Shown one piece after another: positions 51,686 through 60,719 of a stretch of 64,000 nt of DNA. A program made the position numbers and the translations under genes. The notes beneath the pieces were generated by a model, which made no database searches, was not told where the DNA came from, and saw only the letters and a program-made list of their open reading frames with translations. The stretch comes from AAA164-E04 sp964342825 (GTDB lineage: Bacteria > Verrucomicrobiota > Verrucomicrobiia > Limisphaerales > AAA164-E04), in NCBI GenBank assembly GCA_964342825.1, contig CAYFHO010000010.1, positions 43,723-107,722 of the forward strand. Direction: 5' to 3'. Every line of letters starts with the position of its first letter. The first letter of the stretch is position 1.

Positions 51686-51721
51686 CAAAAAGAAAGCCCG
51701 ACCCACAAGGGTAAGGGCTTT
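51686..51721 (-). terminator. Rho-independent terminator after the AURKAIP1/COX24-type gene
   Basis: On the minus strand AAAGCCC and GGGCTTT pair around ACCC/GGGT, closed by a TTGT loop. The U-run CTTTTT follows. It lies between the 33-residue gene and the TPR gene, and its end is 11 bases from the TPR start. It should stop transcription from hisG. Confidence 0.8.
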
Positions 51722-51769
51722 GATGAATAATAGACACCCAATGCGAAGCGCCTGCAAGTGCCGGACAGC

Positions 51770-51871
51770 TTATTTCTGCCAGGTACGCTTCTTGTGGCGA
51801 TTCGCGCGCAACTTCTTGCGTCGTTTATGCTTGTTGATCTTTGATTTCCGACGTTTTTTGAGTGAACCCAT
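51770..51871 (-). CDS. AURKAIP1/COX24-type 33-residue basic protein
   Basis: Read by hand from ATG at 51869-51871 to TAA at 51770-51772. The product starts MGSLKKRRKSKINKHKRRKK and ends RANRHKKRTWQK, more than half Lys, Arg and His. The pattern matches the short AURKAIP1/COX24 domain proteins, which in some bacteria are a small ribosomal subunit protein of the bS22 kind. It lies 11 bases after hisG and before a strong terminator. A small basic RNA-binding ribosomal role is inferred. Confidence 0.78.
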   Translation of the reverse strand: MGSLKKRRKSKINKHKRRKKLRANRHKKRTWQK

Positions 51872-51882
51872 ATTTTAGAACT

Positions 51883-52770
51883 TCAATATACAATTTTATT
51901 TAAAGGATATTCGATGATCCCTTCTGCGCCAGCGGCCTTGAGTTGAGGGATGATTTCCCTGACAACATGCTCATCAATGACGGTTTCAACCGCCACCCAG
52001 CCTTCCAATGCCAAACTGGAAACCGTTGGATTACGCAATGCTGGCAAACTTTGCAACAATTTTGCTAAATTCTTTTCAGGTATGTTGAGTTTCAAACCCA
52101 CTTTTGCTTCAGCATCTAGAGCCCCCCGAAGCAGCATGGCAAATGTCTCAATCTTCGTTTTTTTCCATTTATCCGTCCAAGATTCCTTGTTGACTATCAG
52201 TCTTGGCGTGGAGGTCAAAAGTGTATCAACAATCCGTAACTTATTCGCCCTGAGCGAACTTCCCGTTTCAGTAATTTCCACGATTGCATCCACCAGCTCG
52301 TGAGCTTTGACTTCAGTTGCTCCCCAGGAAAATTCAACATCGGCTTTGACTTTGTGTTTACGGAGGTATTTTTTGGTAATGTTGACTACCTCAGTTGCAA
52401 TGCTTTTTCCTTCGAGGTCTTTCACCGATTTTATCGAGGAGGCTTCGGGAACAGCCAGCACCCAGCGAGCGGCCTGACGGGTTGCTTTGCTGAAGAGGAA
52501 CTCCCCGACCTCATGGACCTTGGACCCATTTTCAATCACCCAATCATGGCCTGTTATCCCACAATCAAGATATCCATGTTCAACGTAGCGACTCACCTCT
52601 TGTGCTCGAATCAACCGGATCTCCATTTCCTCATCATCCACGTAAGGAAGGTAGGAACGGCTACTTACTGAGACATTAAAGCCAGCTTTGGCCAACTTTT
52701 GGAAAGTGGCCTCCTGAAGACTGCCTTTGGGCAGACCTAACTTGAGAATCTTTTTTTTCTTGGACTTCAT
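51883..52770 (-). CDS. hisG: ATP phosphoribosyltransferase (long-form HisG)
   Basis: First enzyme of histidine synthesis, joining ATP and PRPP. From ATG 52768-52770 it is 295 residues. The start MKSKKKKILKLGLPKGSLQE fits the family better than the longer frame to 52830. Motifs: GLPKGSLQEATFQKLAKAGF, the substrate segment HGYLDCGITGHDWV, the PRPP-loop region VDAIVEITETGSSLRANKLR, and a C-terminal regulatory ACT-like domain with LPALRNPTVSSLALEGWVAV. The extra C-terminal domain marks the long form, which works without HisZ. No other his gene is in view. Confidence 0.95.
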   Translation of the reverse strand: MKSKKKKILKLGLPKGSLQEATFQKLAKAGFNVSVSSRSYLPYVDDEEMEIRLIRAQEVSRYVEHGYLDCGITGHDWVIENGSKVHEVGEFLFSKATRQAARWVLAVPEASSIKSVKDLEGKSIATEVVNITKKYLRKHKVKADVEFSWGATEVKAHELVDAIVEITETGSSLRANKLRIVDTLLTSTPRLIVNKESWTDKWKKTKIETFAMLLRGALDAEAKVGLKLNIPEKNLAKLLQSLPALRNPTVSSLALEGWVAVETVIDEHVVREIIPQLKAAGAEGIIEYPLNKIVY

Positions 52771-52945
52771 TGCAAAAAGGTCGTCGCGCTTTGATGGCAA
52801 GCAATACTGATTAGAAACGGCTAGCCGCACGACATCCTCAAACTTGATACCCTTGAAAGGAATAAAATTACCAACCCTTTTTGTTTATTGGGGCAAAAAA
52901 GTGCAAAAATGAGGAAATTTCGGGAGTGGTTCGCTATAGAGGAGA

Positions 52946-53569
52946 TCAATCTTGGAGCCGGGAACAGAGTCTACCCCGTACTTCAAGTTTCCCATCAACG
53001 GCCAATTGTACAGCCTTGGGGTAGAGTCGATGCTCAGCTTTCTGAATCCTCTCATGGAGTGTAGATGCAGTATCCTCATCCAAAATTGGAACTGTTTCCT
53101 GAAGAATGATTGGCCCGGTGTCAATTCCCTGATCTACGAAATGCACGGTGCATCCAGTATATTTCACCCCATATTCAAGCGCCTGCTTCCATGCTTCCAG
53201 CCCGGGAAAAGAGGGCAATAACGAAGGGTGAATATTGATGACTCGGTTGGTGAAAGCTTTGAGGAAGTCACCTTTTAAGATGCGCATGAAACCAGCCAAA
53301 ATGATCCAGTCCACTTGGGATTCGCGAAATATCTGAATGTAATTCTGTTCTGCAGCCTCATCCAGCTTTGTCCGAAATGGGCCAGGAGACAGATAGGTAG
53401 CAGGAATCCCGAAGCTTTTGGCTTTCTCCAATATTCCAGCGTCCTCCACATCACTGACTACCCGAACCACGTCAGCATTGATCAGGCCTTGCTGACAAGC
53501 TTCCGCCAACGCAACCATGTTGGACCCTTTCCCTGATCCAAGTATTCCTATTTTAGCCTTACTTTCCAT
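52946..53569 (-). CDS. purN: Phosphoribosylglycinamide formyltransferase
   Basis: Third step of purine synthesis, formylating GAR with 10-formyl-THF. It starts MESKAKIGILGSGKGSNMVA, with the phosphate-binding loop GSGKGSN. The catalytic set is seen as Asn112 and His114 in VINIHPSLLPSFPG and Asp150 in HFVDQGIDTGPIILQE. At 207 residues the length is normal. Its nearest neighbour on the same strand is the dihydroorotate-dehydrogenase-like gene, 138 bases upstream. Confidence 0.95.
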   Translation of the reverse strand: MESKAKIGILGSGKGSNMVALAEACQQGLINADVVRVVSDVEDAGILEKAKSFGIPATYLSPGPFRTKLDEAAEQNYIQIFRESQVDWIILAGFMRILKGDFLKAFTNRVINIHPSLLPSFPGLEAWKQALEYGVKYTGCTVHFVDQGIDTGPIILQETVPILDEDTASTLHERIQKAEHRLYPKAVQLAVDGKLEVRGRLCSRLQD

Positions 53570-53707
53570 TCGAGCTGTGAACTTGTTTCAATCTAAACAG
53601 AAAATCCAGACATTAGACCATCACAATCTCAAATCGAAGATGTCGTTGGCCTTTAATTTAATTTCTCGTGCGGCAATGGACTGAAATGGAATGATATGTT
53701 TAATCTT

Positions 53708-54769
53708 TCAGGACCTTAAATCTGTTCTCACCTTCACAGCCCAATTTGGATCACGCATGGCTGCCGTTGCGATTTGCACGCTCTCGACACCCATTTGCAG
53801 GTAATCAGAAACTTCTGAAGACTTTGAAATACCGCCCACAGCGATTGTTTTTAGGTTGGACTGACGTTCCTGAATCAGAGATTGAAAAAGCTCTACCTGG
53901 CTGTGAACAGCACCAGAAATCGCGGTACCCGCAATGCCCCTGGAGGAACCATCCCATAATTCAGTGCCGTCTGAAGCCTGAACCTTGGCACCGATACAAT
54001 TGATCATCACCAGTCCCTGTACCAGACCTTCAGCAAACCCAATCCAATTTTCAGCCAGGTCCTGATCAGAAATATAGCCCAGCTTGACCAACAAAGGACG
54101 ATCGCAAACAACGTCCCTGACGCGTTGCAAAATTTCTCTGGAAGCAGTTGGCTGTGAATAAAGCATTCCATCCCGAGAACTGACGTTCGGACAGGAAAAA
54201 TTCAATTCGACCACGTCAGCGCCACTCTCAAAAGCCCATTTGGCACACGTAGCATAGTCTTCGCTAATTGTTGCCAAATCATCATTTACCTCTGGAGTGG
54301 CAACCACGGAAACCGAGAGGATCTGTCCTTGCCCCAAACACTGCCTGGCTTTGGTCACATCTTGTCTCCAAATGGAGGGTTCTCGAGATGGCATCCCAAA
54401 GGAAACGGCCCATGATCCTGTCATCTGCGTCGTAGCAGGTATGGTTTTACCGGGTTGATTTATGGGTTTGGAATCAACAGGAACCAAGTTGGGAAGATCG
54501 TAACTAACTCGAGCACAACGTCGAACAGTTTTGTAAGTCAAAATATCAAACCCCCGCTTTGAATAGTATTCGATCCATCTACTATTGAGTAAGGGCCCGG
54601 CGGCCACTGCCAGGGGTGACGCCACCGGAAGTCCAGCATATGTCCAGTCACCGGGCAAGGGCACTATGGAGGGGGGAATGCCTAAGTTTGCTGATGGAAC
54701 GTTTTCATAATTCCATTCATAATCCTGCTGGATCTCATATTTTTCGGAGCTCTTGGACACGTTGATCAT
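53708..54769 (-). CDS. Dihydroorotate dehydrogenase-like FMN enzyme
   Basis: FMN-dependent oxidoreductase of the dihydroorotate/dihydropyrimidine dehydrogenase superfamily, 353 residues. Family features are ASPLAVAAGPLLNSRWIEYY near the start, VVELNFSCPNVSSRDGML (Cys in the class 1 catalytic position) and a C-terminal phosphate/FMN site IAVGGISKSSEVSDYLQMGV, then VQIATAAMRDPNW. An extended N-terminus of about 40 residues precedes the barrel. It may be the pyrimidine-pathway enzyme or a relative acting on another dihydropyrimidine. The gene lies back to back with the plus-strand block starting at 54902. Confidence 0.8.
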   Translation of the reverse strand: MINVSKSSEKYEIQQDYEWNYENVPSANLGIPPSIVPLPGDWTYAGLPVASPLAVAAGPLLNSRWIEYYSKRGFDILTYKTVRRCARVSYDLPNLVPVDSKPINQPGKTIPATTQMTGSWAVSFGMPSREPSIWRQDVTKARQCLGQGQILSVSVVATPEVNDDLATISEDYATCAKWAFESGADVVELNFSCPNVSSRDGMLYSQPTASREILQRVRDVVCDRPLLVKLGYISDQDLAENWIGFAEGLVQGLVMINCIGAKVQASDGTELWDGSSRGIAGTAISGAVHSQVELFQSLIQERQSNLKTIAVGGISKSSEVSDYLQMGVESVQIATAAMRDPNWAVKVRTDLRS

Positions 54770-54901
54770 CTTCCCTGCGACTCACATCAATGGCAATTGA
54801 AAATCAATGACGACAAAAATCGTTCTTTTTGAAACAATGTCACTTTCAGATGGGAATATGAAGGATGTAAGAATCATGTCATTGGAAATTCTCGTTCGGT
54901 T

Positions 54902-55846
54902 ATGATGTATTTAAAGTTAGGTTTATCTTGGTTACTGCTGCTGACTCTCGGTGTAAAGGCAGGCCCTTTGCAGTGGGGACATGTGTCTGAGGACGCCAAG
55001 TGGGTAGCTCATATTGATTTTGAAGGCCTCAGGCAGACAAGTCTTTACAATCAATTAAGCGAGAAATTCCTGAAACAGCCCATGGCCGAAGCGGAGGCAA
55101 AAATTGAGCAGTCGACCGGATTGAAAATCAAGTTGGACAGTCTGCTTTCCATCACCGCATTTGGAAAATCTACCGGCAAATCCCCAGATGAAGACGGTGT
55201 GCTTGTCCTTGAAATGTCTCCTGATCTGAAAAAAATCGCGATGGACATACTCTCGAAAGCACAGCAGAACGAAGGCCCGAAACTTCCTGTCTCCATCCAA
55301 CATGTGGAGGGAGGGGTGGACCATCTGTTTTCCATCGATGGAGAAATCCTGATAGCGGGTGATTCAGATTCAAATTTCTTCTGCATCGGGCGCAACAAAG
55401 ATCGGGTGGAGAAATCCATCAGCATATTGGGCACCAGCAAACAAGGGGGGCCTGTCAGAAGTCAGTTCAAGGAATATCCTTCTCCTAAGGGAACTCTAGC
55501 CTATGTGGCCATGGCAAATGCTTTTGACGGTGCAAATCTACCCGCCCAACAGGCGAAGGTGCTTCAAATGTCCAAGGGAGCCAGCTTTGCTCTGGGTGAG
55601 TCCAATGAAAGCATATTCTTAAAATTGTTGTTAAACACCAAGAATTCGGGCGACAGTCTTCAAATTCAACGTATTCTTGCAGGTGTTCAGGCGGTAGCCA
55701 TGCTGAACGCTCAACAACCGGAATGGTTCCCGGTCCTACAAGCTATCGATATCAGAAACGAAGACCAACGCGTGTGGGTCAACTGGAACATGTCATTACA
55801 AAATGCCAAAAAACTTATTCATGCCCTGCAAGGTTCCAAGAAGTAA
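54902..55846 (+). CDS. Exported protein of unknown function, next to an ECF sigma factor
   Basis: Not recognised. The 314-residue protein has a signal peptide (LGLSWLLLLTLGVKAGP, cleavage after KAG) and no other membrane helix. The rest is soluble, with DAKWVAHIDFEGLRQTSLYN near the N-terminus and YVAMANAFDGANLPAQQAKV in the middle. The layout recalls DUF3352-like periplasmic proteins, but this is only a resemblance. The stop codon is 13 bases before the sigma factor start, so it is probably co-transcribed and may be a regulatory or client protein of the sigma regulon. Confidence 0.6.
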   Translation: MMYLKLGLSWLLLLTLGVKAGPLQWGHVSEDAKWVAHIDFEGLRQTSLYNQLSEKFLKQPMAEAEAKIEQSTGLKIKLDSLLSITAFGKSTGKSPDEDGVLVLEMSPDLKKIAMDILSKAQQNEGPKLPVSIQHVEGGVDHLFSIDGEILIAGDSDSNFFCIGRNKDRVEKSISILGTSKQGGPVRSQFKEYPSPKGTLAYVAMANAFDGANLPAQQAKVLQMSKGASFALGESNESIFLKLLLNTKNSGDSLQIQRILAGVQAVAMLNAQQPEWFPVLQAIDIRNEDQRVWVNWNMSLQNAKKLIHALQGSKK

Positions 55847-55859
55847 ACTCCCAGTCGAA

Positions 55860-56432
55860 ATGACACCTGCTGTGGAAGAAATGGAACTTACTCTTGAAGA
55901 ACTCGCCGAGCAATGCAAAGCCGGTGATCGAAGCGCGTTTGAACATCTGGTCCAGCGCCTGGAATCACGTGTCACCTTCTTTTTGTACCGAATGGTTGGC
56001 AACATGGATGACGCAGCGGACCTGGCCCAGGATTCTTTTGTCAAAGCCTACAAGAACATCCATCGCTACGATTCAAAATATTCCTTTACCACATGGCTAT
56101 TCACCATCGCAAAGCGTACCGCATTGAATTATTTCAGATCAGCAAAACCAACAGTCGAGTTTCAGGAATACACCGAACTGGAGGAATCTCACCCGCGCTC
56201 TGTGTTGGAGAGCAAGGACGAGACTCATACACTCTGGGCGATGGCTAAGAGGGTGTTGAAACCAAAACAATTTGAAGCCCTATGGTTGAGATACGGTGAG
56301 GATTTTACAATTGAAGAAACCGCGCGCGTCATGAAAACAAATCAAATTAGAGTCCGCGTTCTGGTGCATCGTGCCAGAGGAATCTTGATGCGCCAACTGG
56401 AGAACGAATCGAACCAAGGAGGTATCGAATGA
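55860..56432 (+). CDS. ECF-type RNA polymerase sigma factor
   Basis: Group IV sigma factor of about 190 residues. The start is ATG 55860-55862 (MTPAVEEMELTLEELAEQCK). A longer frame opening at 55803 would overlap the upstream gene. Region 2 contains LYRMVGNMDDAADLAQDSFV, KAYKNIHRYD and SFTTWLFTIAKRTALNYFR; region 4 contains FEALWLRYGEDFTIEETARV and VRVLVHRARGILMRQL. The stop overlaps the next start by four bases (ATGA). The paired anti-sigma factor follows. Its trigger is unknown. Confidence 0.92.
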   Translation: MTPAVEEMELTLEELAEQCKAGDRSAFEHLVQRLESRVTFFLYRMVGNMDDAADLAQDSFVKAYKNIHRYDSKYSFTTWLFTIAKRTALNYFRSAKPTVEFQEYTELEESHPRSVLESKDETHTLWAMAKRVLKPKQFEALWLRYGEDFTIEETARVMKTNQIRVRVLVHRARGILMRQLENESNQGGIE

Positions 56433-57016
56433 AATGGTTATGCCGGTATCACAAATTTCGAATGAACCATGCACTGGATGACGCTTGCGAACCACCAGGT
56501 CGCACATTGAAACATCTGAAATCCTGCGCCTGTTGCCAATCATGGTACCAAAGTCAACGCCGGTTGATCAGTAATCTTAGAAGCCTGGCCAATTCGAAGG
56601 ACTCCATCGAATCCCCTCAACTGCTACCAAGCGTCCTGGCCTCCATCAACAAAGGTTCAGCTACTCCATCCCACGCAAGTGAGAAGACGACTCCCCTTCC
56701 TTGGCAAAAATGGCTGATGCCCTTTGCCACAACCTGCGTTGCCATCACATTGATCCTCCAGTGGGCAAATCCAACAGCACCGGTTCAGTCAAATGATATA
56801 TCGGCCAAATGGCTGGCGCTTTCTCCTGACGGGTTGGTCCAGCAAACCACTGGGCAATCCATTGCAGACTGGGGTCAAAAACTGGACCAACCTCTCGAAA
56901 AGGAATGGTTGCTGCTGAAAGAGGATGCTCAGGCAGCTGCCGGCGGGTTGGCAGGAACATTTCTCCCAAGCAAATTCATGGCTTCCTACCAGCACGCCAA
57001 TGTTCAACAACCTTGA
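56429..57016 (+). CDS. Probable zinc-binding anti-sigma factor
   Basis: The 195-residue protein has an N-terminal ZAS-type motif, LKHLKSCACCQSWYQ (HxxxCxxC, His at about residue 29), with further His residues before it. This is how zinc-binding anti-sigma factors hold their ECF sigma partner. A single membrane helix near residues 91-110 (WLMPFATTCVAITLILQW) separates the cytoplasmic part from a periplasmic domain of about 80 residues. The start overlaps the sigma gene stop by four bases, typical for a sigma/anti-sigma pair. Confidence 0.75.
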   Translation: MKWLCRYHKFRMNHALDDACEPPGRTLKHLKSCACCQSWYQSQRRLISNLRSLANSKDSIESPQLLPSVLASINKGSATPSHASEKTTPLPWQKWLMPFATTCVAITLILQWANPTAPVQSNDISAKWLALSPDGLVQQTTGQSIADWGQKLDQPLEKEWLLLKEDAQAAAGGLAGTFLPSKFMASYQHANVQQP

Positions 57017-57022
57017 TCCTTC

Positions 57023-57955
57023 ATGCCTGAATTTGTCATTCAAACCGAAGCTCTGACCAAAAAGTTCGGATCACAATCCGCACTGGATCAGGTCTCGGTC
57101 AAGGTGCCCCCTGGTCCCATTGGGTTGTTGGGCCCCAATGGAGCGGGAAAGAGCACCTTCATGAAATGTCTCCTTCAACTCCTGCCCACAACTTCCGGAA
57201 AAGCTTTTCTCCTCGACAAAGAAGTGGGCAAGGTCGGAAGGGAAATTAGAACCCGCGTGGGCTATACTCCAGAGCAGGACTGCCATATCCCAGGCATGCT
57301 GGGCTGTGAATATGTCGCTTACTGCGCACAGTTAACCGGCCTGCCCTATCAGGCCGCTCGTCAACGTTCTCATGAGATGCTCGATTTTGTTGGAATGGGA
57401 CAGGAGCGCTATCGGAAAATTGACACCTACTCTACTGGAATGAGACAACGCCTGAAGTTGGCTCAGGCGATTGTTCATGACCCCGAAATCGTCTTTCTCG
57501 ACGAACCCACCAATGGATTGGACCCCAAAGGGCGGGAGCAAATTCTTGAATTGATTCAAAGTCTCTGGACAGAACACGGAATAAGCGTGGTCCTGTCTTC
57601 ACACCTGTTACACGATGTGCAGCGTATTTGTGATCAGATTATCATCATCGCCCTGGGTAAAGTGCTCGTTCATGACACGATTGCTGATTTAAGTGCCCAG
57701 CGAAAAGGAGCCGCGGAGGTCGTGGTAGCCAGTGAACAGGAAAAACTGGTTACCCTTTTCAAAGCGAAGGGCTGGCCATCGGAAAGCCTGCCCAATGGTC
57801 ATATTAAAGTAGAACACGCAGGAATGGACATTAACCCCATCCTTGAGGTTATGAATGATGCAGACATCACCCCGATCGAGGTGCTACCCAGCCCAAACGC
57901 ATTGGAAGAGTTGTTTGTGCAAGCCCTAAACACCGCTCATGAGTCTGTATCGTAG
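57023..57955 (+). CDS. ABC transporter ATP-binding protein (first)
   Basis: ATPase of an ABC-2 type exporter, 310 residues. Walker A is GPNGAGKSTFMKCLL, the Q-loop region YTPEQD, the signature YSTGMRQRLKLAQAI and Walker B EIVFLDEPTNGLDPKG. The H-loop is VVLSSHLLHDVQRI. The last 80 residues form the small C-terminal domain of drug- and lantibiotic-type exporters. It starts six bases after the anti-sigma gene and overlaps the next (permease) gene by 17 bases. Confidence 0.93.
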   Translation: MPEFVIQTEALTKKFGSQSALDQVSVKVPPGPIGLLGPNGAGKSTFMKCLLQLLPTTSGKAFLLDKEVGKVGREIRTRVGYTPEQDCHIPGMLGCEYVAYCAQLTGLPYQAARQRSHEMLDFVGMGQERYRKIDTYSTGMRQRLKLAQAIVHDPEIVFLDEPTNGLDPKGREQILELIQSLWTEHGISVVLSSHLLHDVQRICDQIIIIALGKVLVHDTIADLSAQRKGAAEVVVASEQEKLVTLFKAKGWPSESLPNGHIKVEHAGMDINPILEVMNDADITPIEVLPSPNALEELFVQALNTAHESVS

Positions 57956-58934
57956 TGCATATCAACATTGGGATGGCGAATACCAGGGAATTTGGTATCG
58001 ACGCTACGCCATCGCCGCCAATGGCATTCAAAGTGCCTGGGCCAATAAATGGACTCGTAACATGGTCATGGCCGCATGGATTTTGTCCATTGTGCAGGCT
58101 GCCTTATTGTTCGGCATTGGTCAGCTTTTGGTGAAGGACAGCGTGATCTATACTTTGGTCGAGCAGTTTCAACCGCAATTCCAGACATTTGCCAACGGAT
58201 TAATGACCTGGATCGTCGATCACCCTGAGATTTCTGTTCGCAGTACTTATAGTTTTCTTTTCTACTTTTTTTCCGGATGGATGAGCACGTTGTCCCTGAT
58301 TATCATTGCACTGATCATTCCAACGCTTATTTCCAGAGACCTCTCGAGTAAGGCGATCATCATCTACAGTTCCAAAGCTGTCAGCCGTTTCGATTATTTT
58401 TTGGGTAAATTTTTTACGGTCTTTGGAATCATCAGTGCCGCATGGTTGTTGCCTGTATGCAGTGCCTGGCTGCTGGGAGGATTACTGGCACCGGACTGGA
58501 GCTTTCTATGGCATTCCAGAATGGCCCTGTTTAAATCGATCACTTACATCGTTTTTGCATCCAGTTTTCTAAGCCTGCTCGCCATGGGGGTGTCCGCTAT
58601 TTCGGTGAAGGAAAAATCAGCTACCGTGATCTGGGTTGTCTTGTGGGTTCTGGGAAATGTGATCAGTAACATAGGAGCTAAAACGGAACCCTGGATTCGC
58701 CACCTCAGCTTCAACTACAATCTGGAGCAATTCGCATTGAAGCTATTCAAGCCAAAGGCTGAACTCGCTTTGCTCCAGGACAACATCCCGGTGGTTGGAA
58801 ACCTGCTCCGCGGAATTCCAACGGATCGTTTTCCAATGTTTCAAAACCCACAGTTTTCCGGAGCCATGCTTACCTGCGGCATCATGGCACTCCTTGCGAT
58901 CATCATCCTCAACTGGAAAGTCAAACCCGAATGA
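57939..58934 (+). CDS. ABC-2 type permease (first)
   Basis: Integral membrane partner of the first ATPase. The 331-residue protein shows about six hydrophobic segments, including NMVMAAWILSIVQAALLFGI, LSLIIIALIIPTLI, TVFGIISAAWLLPVCSAWLL and AMLTCGIMALLAIIILNW. It opens with a short Tyr/Trp-rich cytoplasmic part, QHWDGEYQGIWYRR. This topology fits ABC-2 permeases. The start overlaps the ATPase by 17 bases and the stop overlaps the next ATPase by four (ATGA). Confidence 0.85.
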   Translation: MSLYRSAYQHWDGEYQGIWYRRYAIAANGIQSAWANKWTRNMVMAAWILSIVQAALLFGIGQLLVKDSVIYTLVEQFQPQFQTFANGLMTWIVDHPEISVRSTYSFLFYFFSGWMSTLSLIIIALIIPTLISRDLSSKAIIIYSSKAVSRFDYFLGKFFTVFGIISAAWLLPVCSAWLLGGLLAPDWSFLWHSRMALFKSITYIVFASSFLSLLAMGVSAISVKEKSATVIWVVLWVLGNVISNIGAKTEPWIRHLSFNYNLEQFALKLFKPKAELALLQDNIPVVGNLLRGIPTDRFPMFQNPQFSGAMLTCGIMALLAIIILNWKVKPE

Positions 58935-59860
58935 GTGATTCCATTATACAAGGAAATCAGTTGAGTCGATGGTATGGAGTGGTCATGGGGCTGAATAATA
59001 TCGACTTTGAAATTCGCCCCGGAATTACGGGCTTGGTCGGCCCGAACGGTGCCGGTAAAAGCACGCTCATCCAAATCATTACGGGTCAGTTACAACCCAG
59101 CTCAGGTTCCCTGACTGTTTTTGGAGAAACACCTTGGAATCATCCTGCCATTCTTAAGCGCATTGGATATTGTCCCGAACGAGAATCCCTTCCCGAATAT
59201 CTGAAACCCATGGACTGGCTGAGAGGTCTGGGACAGATCAGCGGTATCTCGGGCAGTGCTTTTCCTGAACTGGGGGTCAAGTTGCTTAAACGCGTCAAAC
59301 TCGGTGAAGCTCATTGGAAAAAACGACTCGGCCAATATTCAAAAGGAATGCGGCAACGCGTCAAACTGGCTCAGGCCCTCATGCATTCGCCGGATCTGCT
59401 TATTCTCGATGAACCCATGAACGGACTGGATCCAATGGGACGTCAGGATATTGCTGATATTCTGAAATCCCTGGCCAGAGAAGGTGTCAGCATCGTGATC
59501 TCCAGCCATATCCTCGCTGAATTGGAATCACTTTGTAAGAACATTCTGATTCTGAACTGGGGGCGCGTTATTGCTTCGGGCGCAAAAAACGAGATTCGGT
59601 CGGACCTGAGTCAATGGGCGGAAGAATTGACGGTCCGCTGCGATGACCCTCAGAAACTGGCGGGAATTCTTTTCAATGAAGGGCATTTACTTGGGTTCGA
59701 TATCAATCAGGAGGAACAGCGTCTCGACTTCCGCATTAAAAACCCTTCCCATTTCTATAAAACCTGGAACCGACTTCTCCAGGATTCGGGGCTCACCATT
59801 TTTGAAATCAGCAGCAAGAGCCAGTCACTGAATCAAATTTTCAACAAGGTCACCACATAG
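58931..59860 (+). CDS. ABC transporter ATP-binding protein (second)
   Basis: A second ATPase, 309 residues, clearly related to the first (57023-57955) but not identical. Walker A is GPNGAGKSTLIQIIT, the signature is YSKGMRQRVKLAQAL and Walker B is DLLILDEPMNGLDPMGRQ. The H-loop is VVISSHILAELESL-like (SIVISSHILAELESLCKN). Its N-terminal SRWYGVVMGLNNIDFEIRPG fits exporters. It follows the first permease with a four-base overlap, and the second permease starts six bases later. Confidence 0.93.
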   Translation: MSDSIIQGNQLSRWYGVVMGLNNIDFEIRPGITGLVGPNGAGKSTLIQIITGQLQPSSGSLTVFGETPWNHPAILKRIGYCPERESLPEYLKPMDWLRGLGQISGISGSAFPELGVKLLKRVKLGEAHWKKRLGQYSKGMRQRVKLAQALMHSPDLLILDEPMNGLDPMGRQDIADILKSLAREGVSIVISSHILAELESLCKNILILNWGRVIASGAKNEIRSDLSQWAEELTVRCDDPQKLAGILFNEGHLLGFDINQEEQRLDFRIKNPSHFYKTWNRLLQDSGLTIFEISSKSQSLNQIFNKVTT

Positions 59861-59865
59861 AAAAA

Positions 59866-60675
59866 ATGAATTCTGAAAGCACATTAGAAGCGACCTTGAA
59901 CAAACCTGTGATCCGCCCAAATTTCCCCGGAATTCTTTCTGGCATTTGGAAACTCACCTGGAAGTCTCAACTCACCTGGAAGAAGATCTACGGAGTTTTA
60001 TCCAATATCCTGATTCTTCCGATCCTCAGTTACTTTGCTTTTTCAATAGGCAGCAAGGGCAATGCCTTTTACATGTTCACGGTGGATTTTTACATGCTTC
60101 TGGTTTTACCCATCACATGCCTGAACGCATTCGGAGGCATGGTGCGCGATGATTTACAGGAGGATACCGTGTGCTTTCTCCTGACTCGTCCAATGAAGCG
60201 CTGGCAGTTCTTTGTTTCCAAGTATCTCAGTCACCTGCTGTGGACACAAATCACATCCGCACTCACTCTGGTTGCTTTTGCCATTGCAGGAACCCTGCGC
60301 GGTGTGGATGACGTGCCCTCCTTGATCACGACATTGTTGCTGGTTCAGATTCCAGCCATCATGGTCTACGGTGCCATCAGCTCTTTCATGGGGTTGCTGA
60401 CCAAAAAATACCTGGTGCTCGGGATCATCTATGGCTTCGTCGTTGAGTTTGGTATTGGTCAAATACCAACGAACATCAACACACTGGCTATGACAAATCA
60501 TTTAAAGTCATTGCTGGCAAAGTATGCCCCGGTTGCAGAGCATCTTAGTGTGGATCCAGGTTCAACCGTGAAAGCCATGCTGGCGATGGTAACAGTGACT
60601 CTGGTTTTCCTGATCCTGAGCAGCGTCATGTTCACCGTGAGGGAATACAATCATTCGGATGAAATGTCTAAATAA
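59866..60675 (+). CDS. ABC-2 type permease (second)
   Basis: Integral membrane protein, 269 residues, with about six hydrophobic segments, for example VLSNILILPILSYFAFSIGS, YMLLVLPITCLNAFGGMV, TQITSALTLVAFAIAG and TLVFLILSSVMFTVRE. The loop VRDDLQEDTVCFLLTRPMKR between helices two and three is typical for ABC-2 permeases. It belongs with the second ATPase, so the locus encodes two complete exporter pairs, or one exporter with two different ATPases and two different permeases. Confidence 0.85.
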   Translation: MNSESTLEATLNKPVIRPNFPGILSGIWKLTWKSQLTWKKIYGVLSNILILPILSYFAFSIGSKGNAFYMFTVDFYMLLVLPITCLNAFGGMVRDDLQEDTVCFLLTRPMKRWQFFVSKYLSHLLWTQITSALTLVAFAIAGTLRGVDDVPSLITTLLLVQIPAIMVYGAISSFMGLLTKKYLVLGIIYGFVVEFGIGQIPTNINTLAMTNHLKSLLAKYAPVAEHLSVDPGSTVKAMLAMVTVTLVFLILSSVMFTVREYNHSDEMSK

Positions 60676-60719
60676 CCAGTAGCAAATACCCGTATGTAAA
60701 AATCTAATCCTCCTGCCCT

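Noticed and set aside
55803..55859. Longer N-terminus for the sigma factor
   Set aside because: It would overlap the end of the upstream gene by 44 bases; ECF sigma factors do not need it.
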